From Proluteimonas luteida (GTDB taxonomy: Bacteria > Pseudomonadota > Gammaproteobacteria > Xanthomonadales > Xanthomonadaceae): DNA of 64,000 nt. The position numbers and the translations under genes are program-made. Where the stretch lies: assembly GCF_021191695.1 (NCBI RefSeq), contig NZ_JAIWPT010000006.1, positions 1-64,000 on the forward strand. Reading direction: 5' to 3'. The notes beneath the pieces were generated by a model. The model worked only from the letters and a program-made list of their open reading frames with translations. It searched no databases and was not told where the DNA came from. Position 1 is the stretch's first letter, and each line of letters opens with the position of its first letter. Shown piece after piece: positions 8,516 to 16,981 of this stretch.

Positions 8516-10606
8516 ATGTCCTATTCGACCAGCCATCGCCTGTTCCTGCTGAGCACCCCGCTCGGCGAGGACGTCCTGCTGATCCGCGAGTTCGAGGGGC
8601 ACGAGGCGATCTCGCGGGCGTTCGAGTTCCGCCTGCTGGTGGTGTCCGAGCGCGACGACATCGAGGCCCGCGAACTGATCGGCAAGCGGGTCAGCCTGCG
8701 CATCGAGACCGACACCGGCGAACGCCACTGGGCCGGCATGGTCCGCGCGTTCGAACGCATCGGCGAACACCACGACCCCGGCGCCGAAGACGCGGCGCTG
8801 ACCGCCTACCGATGCGTGGTGGTGCCGGCCTGGTGGACGATGACGCTGCACGAGGATTCGCGGATCTTCCAGAACGAGAGCGTGCCGGCGATCGTCGATA
8901 CGATCCTCGGCGAGTTCGGGCTCAGCGACTACGAGATGCACGTCGGCCACTATCCCGACCTGCTCTACTGCACCCAGTACCGCGAGACCAACTTCGACTT
9001 CATCTCGCGCCTGCTCGAGCGCGCCGGCATCCGTTACTTCGTCAAGTACAGCGGCGAGGTCGAGACGCTGGTCTTCACCGACAGCAACGACGAGCATCCC
9101 CGGCTCGACGACGACCGGATCCGGTTCGCCACCGCGCGCCTGGCCGGCGACGAGGACACCGTCACGTCGCTGTCGCGGCGGCAGGCGCTGGGCAGCGGCC
9201 GCTTCGTCGCCCGCGACTACAACTTCCTGCGCCCGGGCGACCTGCTGGAGACCTCGGTCGCCTCGCTGGTCGACATCGGCGACAACGGCAACTACGAACG
9301 CTTCGTCTATCCGGGTGGCTATCTGGAGACCAGCGACGGCGAGGCGATCGCCAAGACCCGGATGGAGGCCGAGGAGGCCGAGCACGAGATCGTCGACGGC
9401 ACCAGCACCGTGCGCACGCTGGTGCCCGGCTACCGCTTCACGCTCGAGGACCACCCGCACGACGAACTCAACCGCGAGTACCTGCTGCTGTCGGTCGAGC
9501 ATCGCGGCAGCAACAACGTCGGCCGCGACGGCGCGGTCAGCAGCTACGCCAACCGCTTCACCGCGATCCCCAAGGACGTCGTCTACCGCGACCATGCGCG
9601 CACGCCCAGGCCGATGGTGCACGGCCCGCAGAGCGCGCTGGTGGTGGGCCCGCCCGGCGAGGAGATCCACACCGACGAGCACGGCCGGATCAAGGTGCAT
9701 TTCTTCTGGGACCGGCGCAGCCGGTCCGACGACAAGAGCTCGTGCTGGATCCGGGTCGCGCACAGCCACGCCGGCGCCGGCTGGGGCACGTTCACGCTGC
9801 CGCGCATCGGCGAGGAGGTGCTGGTCGCGTTCGAGCACGGCGATCCGGATCGCCCGCTGGTCATCGGCAGCGTCTACAACGGCCGCAACAAACCCCCGTA
9901 CGCGCTGCCCGAACATCAGACCCGGTCCACGCTCAAGAGCAACAGCAGCAAGGGCGGTGGCGGCTTCAACGAGCTGCGCTTCGAGGACCGGGCCGGCAAC
10001 GAGGAGGTGTTCCTGCACGCGCAGAAGGACCTGCAGACCCGCGTGGGCAACGACCGCACGACATCGGTGGCGCAGCAGCAGCAGCTGACCGTCGGCGGCG
10101 ACCGGCTCGAGCACATCGGCAACGAGGACCATCGCGTCGTCGACGGCCGCAGCCTGAGCCGCGTGGCCCGGGAGGCGCACGTCGACGTCGGCGCCAGCGC
10201 GCTGTTCGCGGCCGGGCAGAACCTGCACATGTCGGTGGGCATGGAGACCAGCCTGGACGCCGGCACCGAGGTGCACGTCAAGGGCGGCATGAACATCGTG
10301 CTCGAGGCCGGGGTCCAGATCAGCCTGAAGGCCGGCGGCAGCTCGATCACCCTCGGCCCGGCCGGGGTGACCCTCGACGGTGCGCTGGTGCGGGTCAACT
10401 GCGGCGGTGCGCCGCTGTCGGCGAAGAAGGGCGACAAGCCCGACCAGGCCAAGACCGCGGAGGAAGCCGTCGAGGACAAGGCCGGCAAGGTCAGCAACAC
10501 CGACCAGCAGGTGCAGGCCGAAGCGCTGCGCAATGCCGCCAAACAGGCGCAGCCGTTCTGCGCCGCGTGCGAGGGCGCGCGTCAGGCCCTGATGGCGATG
10601 CGCTGA
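8516..10606 (+). CDS. vgrG: type VI secretion tip protein VgrG
   Basis: 696 residues. VgrG trimers form the spike at the end of the Hcp tube and carry effectors. The gp27-like base is evident from LIREFEGHEAISRAFEFRL through YCTQYRETNFDFISRLLERAGI and the gp5-like OB fold from HTDEHGRIKVHFFWDR. Then come RIGEEVLVAFEHGDPDRPLVIGSVYN and a beta-helical needle. There is no large C-terminal toxin domain, only about 60 residues with a CAAC motif (FCAACEGARQ) and a Lys/Asp-rich segment that could bind cargo. About 180 bases separate it from clpV, so it may have its own promoter. It heads a DUF4123/unknown/repeat-protein island, the usual layout for effector loading. Confidence 0.95.
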   Translation: MSYSTSHRLFLLSTPLGEDVLLIREFEGHEAISRAFEFRLLVVSERDDIEARELIGKRVSLRIETDTGERHWAGMVRAFERIGEHHDPGAEDAALTAYRCVVVPAWWTMTLHEDSRIFQNESVPAIVDTILGEFGLSDYEMHVGHYPDLLYCTQYRETNFDFISRLLERAGIRYFVKYSGEVETLVFTDSNDEHPRLDDDRIRFATARLAGDEDTVTSLSRRQALGSGRFVARDYNFLRPGDLLETSVASLVDIGDNGNYERFVYPGGYLETSDGEAIAKTRMEAEEAEHEIVDGTSTVRTLVPGYRFTLEDHPHDELNREYLLLSVEHRGSNNVGRDGAVSSYANRFTAIPKDVVYRDHARTPRPMVHGPQSALVVGPPGEEIHTDEHGRIKVHFFWDRRSRSDDKSSCWIRVAHSHAGAGWGTFTLPRIGEEVLVAFEHGDPDRPLVIGSVYNGRNKPPYALPEHQTRSTLKSNSSKGGGGFNELRFEDRAGNEEVFLHAQKDLQTRVGNDRTTSVAQQQQLTVGGDRLEHIGNEDHRVVDGRSLSRVAREAHVDVGASALFAAGQNLHMSVGMETSLDAGTEVHVKGGMNIVLEAGVQISLKAGGSSITLGPAGVTLDGALVRVNCGGAPLSAKKGDKPDQAKTAEEAVEDKAGKVSNTDQQVQAEALRNAAKQAQPFCAACEGARQALMAMR

Positions 10607-10647
10607 AGGATGGAAGCGGACATGGGCCAACAGCACGGGACGCCACG

Positions 10648-11214
10648 GTGATCGATTCGATGCTGCTCGAACGCCTCCGCGAGGTGGTCTTCAACGGCGC
10701 GGCCCGCGCCGGGGCGGCCGGCAACGTGTTCGCGGTGCTGGACGGGGCGATGGTCGAGGCGCTGCCCGAACGCCTGGCGGCGTCGGACTGCGAGTACGCC
10801 TGCCTGTTCTCCGGCGCGCTGGATCCGGTGCTCGAGTCGGCCGCACCGCACCTGGTCCGCCTCGAGCCCGGCCATCCCTTCGCCGAACAGGTGCTACGCC
10901 AGGGCTGGAACGACCACTGGGGCATCGTGCTGCGGGCCGCGCCCGGCGTCGACCTGTACGACCTGCGCCAGCACCTGCGCCGGCACCTGCGGGTACTCGA
11001 CCCAGACGGCCAGGCGATGTTCTTCCGCTTCTACGATCCGCGGGCGTTCCGGGTGGTGATCCCGGAACTGGACAGCGCCGCGCGCCGCGGTTTCTTCGGA
11101 CCGGTGCGCAGTTTCATCGTCGAGAGCGCCCGAGCCGACACGGTGCTGCGCTTCGACCACAACGGCGACGCGCATGGCCACGGCATCGTGCTGGCCGCGG
11201 CCGCAACCGCCTGA
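10648..11214 (+). CDS. DUF4123 type VI effector chaperone/adaptor
   Basis: 188 residues from a GTG at 10648; an ATG at 10660 is the alternative. DUF4123 proteins (Tap/TEC) bind a specific effector and load it on VgrG, and the gene normally sits between vgrG and its effector gene. Visible features are FAVLDGAMVEALPERL, YACLFSGALDPVLESAAPHLVRLEPGHPFAEQVLRQGW and the characteristic FFRFYDPRAFRVVIPEL. It lies 41 bases after vgrG. By the family rule the cargo should be encoded just downstream, which points at the 118- and 533-residue proteins. The upstream ATG at 10622 is in another frame. Confidence 0.88.
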   Translation: MIDSMLLERLREVVFNGAARAGAAGNVFAVLDGAMVEALPERLAASDCEYACLFSGALDPVLESAAPHLVRLEPGHPFAEQVLRQGWNDHWGIVLRAAPGVDLYDLRQHLRRHLRVLDPDGQAMFFRFYDPRAFRVVIPELDSAARRGFFGPVRSFIVESARADTVLRFDHNGDAHGHGIVLAAAATA

Positions 11215-11228
11215 GGAGGCGTCCTGCC

Positions 11229-11585
11229 ATGCTCCGCTTCAAACGCAAACAGATGGCGACGATCGGCAACCGCAGCATGCACGCGCGCACGCGCGCATTC
11301 GTGCTCGAGCACTTTCCCGCGTTGCGCACGGCGCCGGCCGATGCGCTGGACGCCGAGCTCGACGCGCTGCTGGCCGAAGCGCACGGCCATGGCCTGCGCA
11401 GCCAGCGCGCCGCGGCGCTGTTCGTGCTGGCCAACTGCGCGATGGGACGCCAGGCCGTCGCCCGCGACCCGGGCGTGCGCAGCATTCTCGCCGCCCGCGA
11501 ACGGCCGCTGGCCGACCGCGCGCTGCTGCTCGAAACCTGGCTGACCCAGGCCTGGGGCAGCCTGCAACGGATGACACCACGATGA
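11229..11585 (+). CDS. unknown small protein of the vgrG island
   Basis: 118 residues, not recognised. The start is supported by a GAGGAGG ribosome-binding site that overlaps the end of the DUF4123 gene. It has a basic N-terminus (MLRFKRKQM), no signal peptide and no membrane segment. The rest is helical, Ala/Leu/Arg-rich, with several short helix pairs (AELDALLAEAHGHGLRSQ, AAALFVLANCAMG). It is tightly spaced between the chaperone gene and the repeat protein. Its context suggests an accessory loading factor, an effector subunit or an immunity protein for this VgrG, but nothing in the sequence decides between them. Confidence 0.75.
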   Translation: MLRFKRKQMATIGNRSMHARTRAFVLEHFPALRTAPADALDAELDALLAEAHGHGLRSQRAAALFVLANCAMGRQAVARDPGVRSILAARERPLADRALLLETWLTQAWGSLQRMTPR

Positions 11586-11595
11586 GCGTGCCGCG

Positions 11596-13197
11596 ATGAA
11601 CGTATTCGACGACGCCATGGCCGGACTGCCCTCGGCGGCCGCCGTGCAGCAGGCCGCGGGCCAGGCGGTCCAGCAGGCGGCCCAGGCCGCCGATGCGGCC
11701 GCGCAGCAGGCCACCCAGGCCGCGCAGGGCGCGATCAACGAGGCCCAGGGCGCGATCCAGACCGCGACCCAGGCCGCCGGCAATGCCGCCAACGGTGCGC
11801 TGCAGCAGGCGCAGCAGGCGCTCGCGCAGGCCACCGACCAGGCGACCCAGGCCGCGCAGGGCGCGATCGACCAGGCCAACCAGGCCGTCAGCGATGCCCG
11901 CGCCGCCGCACAGAACGCGGCGCAGGGTGCGCTGGACCAGGCCAACCAGGCGGTCGACGACGCCCAGCGCATGGCCGGCGAGCTGGCCGACCAGGCGCTG
12001 GCCACCGCGCAGGACGCGATCGACCAGGCCCAGGCCCAGATGCAGGGCGTCGTGCAGGGAGCGATGGATGCGGCCGCGCAGAAGCTCGACGAGGCCCAGG
12101 CGCTGGCGGAAGGCGTGGCGCAGGCGGCACTGGAGAAGGCCAATGCGATGGTCGACAACGCGACCGGCCTGATCGCCGACACCATGAACACCGCGCTCGA
12201 TGGCGCCAACCAGGCGATCGGCCTGGCCCGCGACATCCTGGCCGGCGCCTCGACGCAGGCGCTGCAGGACATGCTCGGCGAGGTGCGCGGGCCCGTCGAC
12301 GACGTGCTGGGCGCGCTGGGCGATGCGCTCGATGCGCTGCCCGGCCAATTCCCCGACCTGCCGGTCGAACTGCCCAGCGCCGACTGCCCCTATGTCCGGG
12401 CATTGCGCGACGCGGCGACCCGGCAGGTCGACTGCGCGACGAACGCGCTGGGCAACGCGCTCAACAACCTCGACGCGGTCGACGCGCTGGTCGCGCAGGC
12501 CAACAGCGCGATCGACCAGGCCGAATCGCTGCTGGGCGAGGTCACCGATGCGATCGACCGGGCCATGGACGCGCTGGACCAGGCGCAGCAGCTGGCCAAC
12601 GACACCGCGCAGGAAGCGATCGCGACCGCGAAGGCCGCGCTCGACGAAGCCCGCGACACGGTCCGGACCACGGTCGACGATTGCCTCAAGCAGGTCCAGG
12701 ACGCCGTCGACGGCGTGCAGCAACAGGCCCAGCAGGCAGTGGAGCAGGTGCGCGACCAGTGCATGGCCGCCGTCGACCAGGTCCAGCAGCAGGCCACCGA
12801 TGCCGCGCAGCAGGCGCTCGACCAGGCCCAGCAGGCCGCCGAGCAGGTCCAGCAGCAGGTCGCCGGTGCCGCACAGCAGGCACTCGACCAGGCCAGCGCC
12901 GGCGCGCAGCAGGCGCAGGAGGCGATCGCCGGCGCCGCGCAGCAGGCCCTGGAACAGGCGCAGGCCGCGGTGGAGCAGGCGACGCAACAGGCCGGCACCG
13001 CGGCGCAGCAGGCGCTCGACCAGGCCGGCCAGGCGATCGCCGAGGCCACGCAGGCCGCGCAGCAGGCCGCGGACCAGGCCATCGCCCAGGCCGGCAGCGC
13101 GGCCGAGGCCGCCGGCGCCGCCGCCAGCCAGGCGGCCAGCTCGCTCGCCAATGCCGGCAATGCGCTCGGCGACAGCCTCGGTGGTCTGTTCGGCTGA
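11596..13197 (+). CDS. 533-residue Ala/Gln-rich repeat protein, candidate T6SS cargo
   Basis: No known domain is recognised. About two thirds of the protein is Ala, Gln, Asp and Val in amphipathic helical repeats (QQATQAAQGAIDQANQAV style). The two repeat blocks, about residues 10-230 and 290-500, flank a more ordinary centre (about 235-275, QFPDLPVELPSADCPYV). Near the C-terminus the repeats become regular 22-residue units beginning AAQQAL. It ends in a small-residue tail (SLANAGNALGDSLGGLFG). Cysteines occur at only a few places (DCPYV, VDCATN, DDCLKQ, DQCMAA). No signal peptide is seen. Position after vgrG, DUF4123 and the small protein makes it the leading effector or scaffold candidate. 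Codon use and GC match the neighbours. Confidence 0.85.
   Translation: MNVFDDAMAGLPSAAAVQQAAGQAVQQAAQAADAAAQQATQAAQGAINEAQGAIQTATQAAGNAANGALQQAQQALAQATDQATQAAQGAIDQANQAVSDARAAAQNAAQGALDQANQAVDDAQRMAGELADQALATAQDAIDQAQAQMQGVVQGAMDAAAQKLDEAQALAEGVAQAALEKANAMVDNATGLIADTMNTALDGANQAIGLARDILAGASTQALQDMLGEVRGPVDDVLGALGDALDALPGQFPDLPVELPSADCPYVRALRDAATRQVDCATNALGNALNNLDAVDALVAQANSAIDQAESLLGEVTDAIDRAMDALDQAQQLANDTAQEAIATAKAALDEARDTVRTTVDDCLKQVQDAVDGVQQQAQQAVEQVRDQCMAAVDQVQQQATDAAQQALDQAQQAAEQVQQQVAGAAQQALDQASAGAQQAQEAIAGAAQQALEQAQAAVEQATQQAGTAAQQALDQAGQAIAEATQAAQQAADQAIAQAGSAAEAAGAAASQAASSLANAGNALGDSLGGLFG
12802..13065 (+). repeat. four tandem 66-bp repeats inside the Ala/Gln-rich gene
   Basis: Units start at 12802, 12868, 12934 and 13000. 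Each encodes 22 residues beginning AAQQAL(D/E)QA. The 22-residue unit is twice 11, the periodicity of apolipoprotein-like and right-handed coiled-coil helices. Less regular versions of the same motif extend upstream, so these four are the least diverged units. Confidence 0.8.
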
Positions 13198-13207
13198 ACA
13201 TGAACGC

Positions 13208-13229
13208 AGAGCGGAGCTTGCTCCGCTCT
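13208..13229. terminator. hairpin between convergent genes
   Basis: AGAGCGGAGC and GCTCCGCTCT form a perfect 10-bp stem with a 2-base centre. It lies between the stop of the repeat protein and the stop of the facing DUF4280 gene, and overlaps the latter. No T-run is present on either strand, so it is a possible bidirectional terminator rather than a classic one. Confidence 0.5.
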
Positions 13230-13617
13230 ACGGGATCAGCTCGGTCGTCTGCCCGGGATTGGCGACGGTGATCACGCCCGCCCACATGCAGTTGCAGGTA
13301 CTGGTCATGTTCAGGCAGGGCTGGTTGTTCAGCAGCGCGGTCGGGCTGCCCGGCACCCACGGCGCCGGTGTCGCCGGCACGCAGGGCATCGGCGTCAGCA
13401 CGCCGAGCGCGGCCGACGTGGCCGCGGCGACCGCCGGGTTGGCGATCGACGTGCACATGCCGAACGGCTGGATGTTGACCATCGGCTTGTGGTCCATGAT
13501 CGTCGCCGCCGGCTGCTGGCTCGACAGCATCCGGTTGACCGGCAGCACCACCAGCGGCGCCGGCGCGACCCCGAACGAACACATCAGCATCGCACCGTTG
13601 ACGACGTGCGGGACCAT
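13228..13617 (-). CDS. DUF4280 PAAR-like protein
   Basis: 129 residues. The sequence matches the DUF4280 type of PAAR-like spike-tip protein: VNGAMLMCSFGVAPAPLVVLPVNRM, TIMDHKPMVNIQPFGMC, ALGVLTPMPCVPATPAPWVPG and CMWAGVITVANPGQ. PAAR-like proteins sharpen the VgrG tip and can recruit toxins. Six cysteines and a histidine are conserved-looking and could bind a metal. It is a stand-alone tip without a fused toxin. It faces the vgrG island on the opposite strand and lies 27 bases after the OmpA-domain gene, so those two are probably one transcript. The family assignment is by recalled motif similarity. Confidence 0.82.
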   Translation of the reverse strand: MVPHVVNGAMLMCSFGVAPAPLVVLPVNRMLSSQQPAATIMDHKPMVNIQPFGMCTSIANPAVAAATSAALGVLTPMPCVPATPAPWVPGSPTALLNNQPCLNMTSTCNCMWAGVITVANPGQTTELIP

Positions 13618-13644
13618 GCCGGGCTCCAGGCCGCGGGCCGGGCG

Positions 13645-14202
13645 TCAGTGGCTGGTGGCGACGATCTCGACCCGGCGGTTCTCGTCCGCGGCCGGATCGG
13701 CGGTATTCACCAGTTCCGAGAACCCCTTGCCCTCGGTGCGCAGCCGCGACGCATCGACGCCGCGCTGGACCAGGAAGTCGCGGACCGAACGCGCGCGCGC
13801 CTGCGACAGCCGCTGGTTGTAGGCCGCCGAGCCGACCGCGTCGGTGTGGCCGACGATGGTGAAGCTGCGGTCCTGCAGCTGCGGCGACGCCAGCGCGGTG
13901 GCCAGGTTCTCCATCGTCTGCTGCGAGCCGCCCTCGATCCGGGTCGAGTTGAACGCGAACTGCACCTGCATCGAGATCGACGCCTTCGGCGCCGGTTCGG
14001 GCGCCGCGGTGGCGCCGGCGGCCGCGCCCGGGCGCAGCGCGCGGGTGCGGCCGGTATCGATCGTGTCGTCGTCCGGCCGGGCGCGGAGCTGGTCGACGAT
14101 CTGGTCGACCGATGGTTCCTGCCCGCCGAAGTTCGATTGCGCGCACAGCGCACCGCTGAGCGTCAGCAGACCGACGAATGCAACCAGACGAACGCTTGCC
14201 AT
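13645..14202 (-). CDS. OmpA-family peptidoglycan-binding protein
   Basis: 185 residues from the ATG at 14202, which has a GGAG ribosome-binding site and opens a signal peptide (MASVRLVAFVGLLTLSGALCAQ). An Ala/Pro-rich linker covers about residues 40-75. The OmpA C-terminal domain follows, with FAFNSTRIEGGSQQTMENLA, IVGHTDAVGSAAYNQRLSQARA, VRDFLVQRGVDASRL and ENRRVEIV. This domain holds the diaminopimelate of peptidoglycan in the periplasm. There is no membrane beta-barrel. Its position before the PAAR-like gene and beside the T6SS suggests envelope anchoring for that machine, but OmpA-domain proteins are common and this is inference. Confidence 0.9.
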   Translation of the reverse strand: MASVRLVAFVGLLTLSGALCAQSNFGGQEPSVDQIVDQLRARPDDDTIDTGRTRALRPGAAAGATAAPEPAPKASISMQVQFAFNSTRIEGGSQQTMENLATALASPQLQDRSFTIVGHTDAVGSAAYNQRLSQARARSVRDFLVQRGVDASRLRTEGKGFSELVNTADPAADENRRVEIVATSH

Positions 14203-14729
14203 GATGGAATCTCCGATGGGGCCGCGCCACGCGCGGACGGAACACAATGACGACCGGACGAGTGTCGCGGCGCGACCGCGGGATTGCGATACGCCATTCG
14301 CCATAGGTCGCCTGGTCTGAAAGGCCGAACGGCGTTCGCCCGCCTGCCGCGACAGGCGCCGGACCGCACGTGTAGGCGTCCCGCAACGGTCTAGCTACGA
14401 CGTTCAATCGGCTCTCAACCTCTGACGGGAAATCTGCCGGCGTCCGGCCACGTACCGGGCGGGGATCGGACATTGCAACAGTCGGCGTCATCCGCAGTCC
14501 CGGCATCGGGGGCGTGGCCCCGACCTGCGATCGCGCCACCGGAAATCCGTGGAGACCGTTGTTCCGGCCGCTATCCGACGGCATACGCCGGAATGGCTAT
14601 CGCCGCGGCGGCCGCGACGGCGTACAGATGACGCATGTTCCTCCTGCATGCGCCGCGCCCGACCACCGCGTCCCGCTGCTCCGCGAGCGGGCATGGCCGG
14701 CCCGTGCGCACGCCGCCGTTGCCCGCGCC
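14203..14729. other. 527-bp divergent intergenic region
   Basis: Separates the minus-strand OmpA gene from the plus-strand kinase-like gene and should hold both promoters. Open frames here have no recognisable protein and are antisense or compositional. I could not assign a clear -35/-10 pair. The TCTAGCTACGACG stretch near 14390 is the most AT-relaxed part. Confidence 0.4.
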
Positions 14730-15980
14730 ATGAGCCTCATGTCCGGACTTCGCGGCGAGCTGCTGCGCACGACCTTCCTGCCGGTCGCGGTGCTGGCGCT
14801 GGCCGCGATCCTGGTCGCGGGGCTGTGGTTGCGGAACGCGGCCACGCAGCGTTTCGAAGGCGACGGACAGCAGACCGGCCGGGCGCAGGTGTCCGTGCCC
14901 CGCGGCGTCGAAGCAGCGCCCGGCCACGGCGTCCCTGCGCCACTGCGGCAACAGCACCGGCGGATCGCCATCGGCTGCGCACTGGCCGCGATCGCGGTGC
15001 TGGCGGCACTCGCGGCGGTGCTGCTGCGGATCGATGGCCAGGTACTGCGTCCCCTGCGCGCGCTGGCGGACGACCCGCGATGCGCCAGCGCCGACGGCCG
15101 CGACGAACTGGCGGCGGTGCAGGCCCGGATCGACGGTCTGCTGCGGCGGATCGACGACGACCGCCAGTTGCTGCTGCAGCACACCCGGCAGAGCGCGCAC
15201 TACCAGGCCGACGCCGCACGGGCCGGCGCGGGTCGCGCGCAGTTCCTGGCGGTGGTCGGCGACCGCTTGCGCCAGCCGTTGCAGGCGATCGAACTGTTCG
15301 TGGCATCGCTGCAGCGGCATGCCGGAACGCCGGCGCAGCACCAGGCGATCGAGCGTCTGCAGCAGAGCGCCAACGCGGCGCGCCGGTTGCTCGACGAGCT
15401 GCTGCTGCATGCGCGGCTCGAAGCGGGCGTGGTACAGGTCCAGCCGGCCCGCGTCGAGATCCGCGCGCTGTTCGCGACGCTGCAGGCGGCAATGATCGCC
15501 GGTGCGGCAGCGGACGCACCGGCGATGCGCTGGCGCGACAACGCCCTCGCGGTCCGCAGCGATCCCGCACTGCTGTCGATCCTGCTGCAGCACCTGGTCG
15601 CCAATGCCCGCGACAGCGCCGCCGGCGGGCGGGTGCTGGTGGCCGCACGGCGGCGCGGCCGGGACGTCCGCCTGGAAGTCCGCGACAACGGCGTCGGCAT
15701 CGCCGGCCTGCACCAGGGGCAGATCTTCGAGACCTTCTTCCAGCTCTCGCGCAGCGAGCGGCATCGCGAACGCCGGCTCGGGCTGGGCCTGCCGATCTGC
15801 GCGCGGATCGCGACGCTGCTGGGCAGCGACATCGGCATGCGTTCGGCACTGGGCCGCGGCAGCGTGTTCTGGATCGACCTGCCTGCCGCGGCGACCGTCG
15901 ATCCCACGCGGCCCGGCGCCGCTGCCGACACCGGCCGCGGCAAGCTCGGCCCCACCCCCCTGCTGCCCGCCAGCGGCTGA
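14730..15980 (+). CDS. sensor histidine kinase-like protein lacking the phospho-acceptor His
   Basis: 416 residues. Two membrane helices (about 15-35, VAVLALAAILVAGLWL, and 79-100) enclose a short periplasmic loop, followed by a HAMP-like linker. The dimerisation box reads FLAVVGDRLRQPLQAIELFV. Close relatives carry FLA-x3-H-D-LRQPL, so the histidine site is Asp178 here and the next Asp is Arg. The ATPase half looks intact: N box HLVANARDSA, G1 DNGVGI, F box ETFFQL, G2 LGLGLPIC. It should bind ATP but cannot autophosphorylate on His in the usual way. No response regulator is adjacent. The start is chosen just before the first membrane helix; an ATG at 14742 and one upstream near 14628 are alternatives. 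Confidence 0.85.
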   Translation: MSLMSGLRGELLRTTFLPVAVLALAAILVAGLWLRNAATQRFEGDGQQTGRAQVSVPRGVEAAPGHGVPAPLRQQHRRIAIGCALAAIAVLAALAAVLLRIDGQVLRPLRALADDPRCASADGRDELAAVQARIDGLLRRIDDDRQLLLQHTRQSAHYQADAARAGAGRAQFLAVVGDRLRQPLQAIELFVASLQRHAGTPAQHQAIERLQQSANAARRLLDELLLHARLEAGVVQVQPARVEIRALFATLQAAMIAGAAADAPAMRWRDNALAVRSDPALLSILLQHLVANARDSAAGGRVLVAARRRGRDVRLEVRDNGVGIAGLHQGQIFETFFQLSRSERHRERRLGLGLPICARIATLLGSDIGMRSALGRGSVFWIDLPAAATVDPTRPGAAADTGRGKLGPTPLLPASG

Positions 15981-16074
15981 TCTCCACCTCGCCCGCAGAG
16001 CTCGAGCGTCGATCGAACGCCATCGCGAAACGGTCGCCGAACGCCCGTGGCCGCAGCCGGCGTCCGAAGCGCGC

Positions 16075-16902
16075 TCAGCCGGTCCCGCTGCCCGGACACC
16101 CGGAATCCATCGCGCTCATCGCCGCGACGATCCTGCCGAGGCCGCGCGCGTGCGGGTCGTCGGGTTGTCCGAGCCGGGCGAACAGCGCGTCCAGCGCGTC
16201 GGCATCGGCGTGCTCCCAGGTCATGCGTCCGAACGCCGCCCACCAGGCGACCTGCGCGGCGACCGGGTCGGACTGGACCTGGCTCGGCAACCCGGCCGTG
16301 GTCGTCGCGAACGGAAACACCGACAGGCAGGTGAAACCGGCCTGCCCGGCGACCACCTTCAGCCAGATGTCCCAGGCCAGGTCCAGCGAGCGGGCCGCCT
16401 CGATGCAGGCGAGCAGACGCGGCACCGACGCAGGGTTGACCAGGTACGACGACGCGCCGATCCAGGCCATGCCGGTCAGGTCCAGCAGCCGGGTCCGGCC
16501 ACTGTCGCCGATCCCGCGCCAGGCCCGGAACAGGTCGACGACCGCATGCACGTCGGTCAGCTGGGTGTCGGTGAACAGAATGTCCCACGGACGCCCGTCG
16601 AGCGCCTGCAACGCGCTGCGCACGCGCTGGACCGTCGATGCGCCGAACACCACGTCGTCCTCGACGATCCACGGCATCGCGCCATCGCGCACGGCCTGCC
16701 GCAGGCAGCGCGCATGGCTGACGAAGCACGCCTTCTCGACCGGCGTGATGCCGCCGGGAATCCGCAGCGCGTCGGCTTCGGCGCGATCGCAGGCGCGGAA
16801 GCGCGTGAGCCCGATGCCCGCAGGATGCAGATGGCGGCGATGCCCGGCGACGACATCCGCTAGCCGCGCGTTGGCACCATCCAGGTTGATCACGTGCAGC
16901 AT
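16075..16902 (-). CDS. glycosyltransferase family 25 protein
   Basis: 275 residues from the ATG that begins the family signature MLHVINLD. GT25 enzymes transfer sugars (typically beta-galactose) in LPS/LOS outer core or onto proteins. Visible are RFRACDRAEA, GGITPVEKACFVSHARCLR and the acidic nucleotide-sugar/metal motif WIVEDDVVFG, then DILFTDTQL and SSYLVNPASVPRLL. An in-frame ATG at 17001 would add 33 low-complexity residues and overlap the end of the TpsA gene by 20 bases, so coupling with TpsA is possible. It is the last gene of a four-gene unit encoding CHAT protein, TpsB, TpsA and GT25. Glycosylation of TpsA is an attractive but unproven role. Confidence 0.85.
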   Translation of the reverse strand: MLHVINLDGANARLADVVAGHRRHLHPAGIGLTRFRACDRAEADALRIPGGITPVEKACFVSHARCLRQAVRDGAMPWIVEDDVVFGASTVQRVRSALQALDGRPWDILFTDTQLTDVHAVVDLFRAWRGIGDSGRTRLLDLTGMAWIGASSYLVNPASVPRLLACIEAARSLDLAWDIWLKVVAGQAGFTCLSVFPFATTTAGLPSQVQSDPVAAQVAWWAAFGRMTWEHADADALDALFARLGQPDDPHARGLGRIVAAMSAMDSGCPGSGTG

Positions 16903-16981
16903 GGCCGGCAACGGGGACCCCGGCGCGGCGCCAGCCGGATCTTCGGCGGCGTCGGCGACCGCCGACGCCACCGGGCTGCGC

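Noticed and set aside
5180..10636. A minus-strand open frame of about 1800 codons opposite tssH and vgrG
   Set aside because: Same compositional effect; low-complexity translation and a strong plus-strand T6SS assignment.
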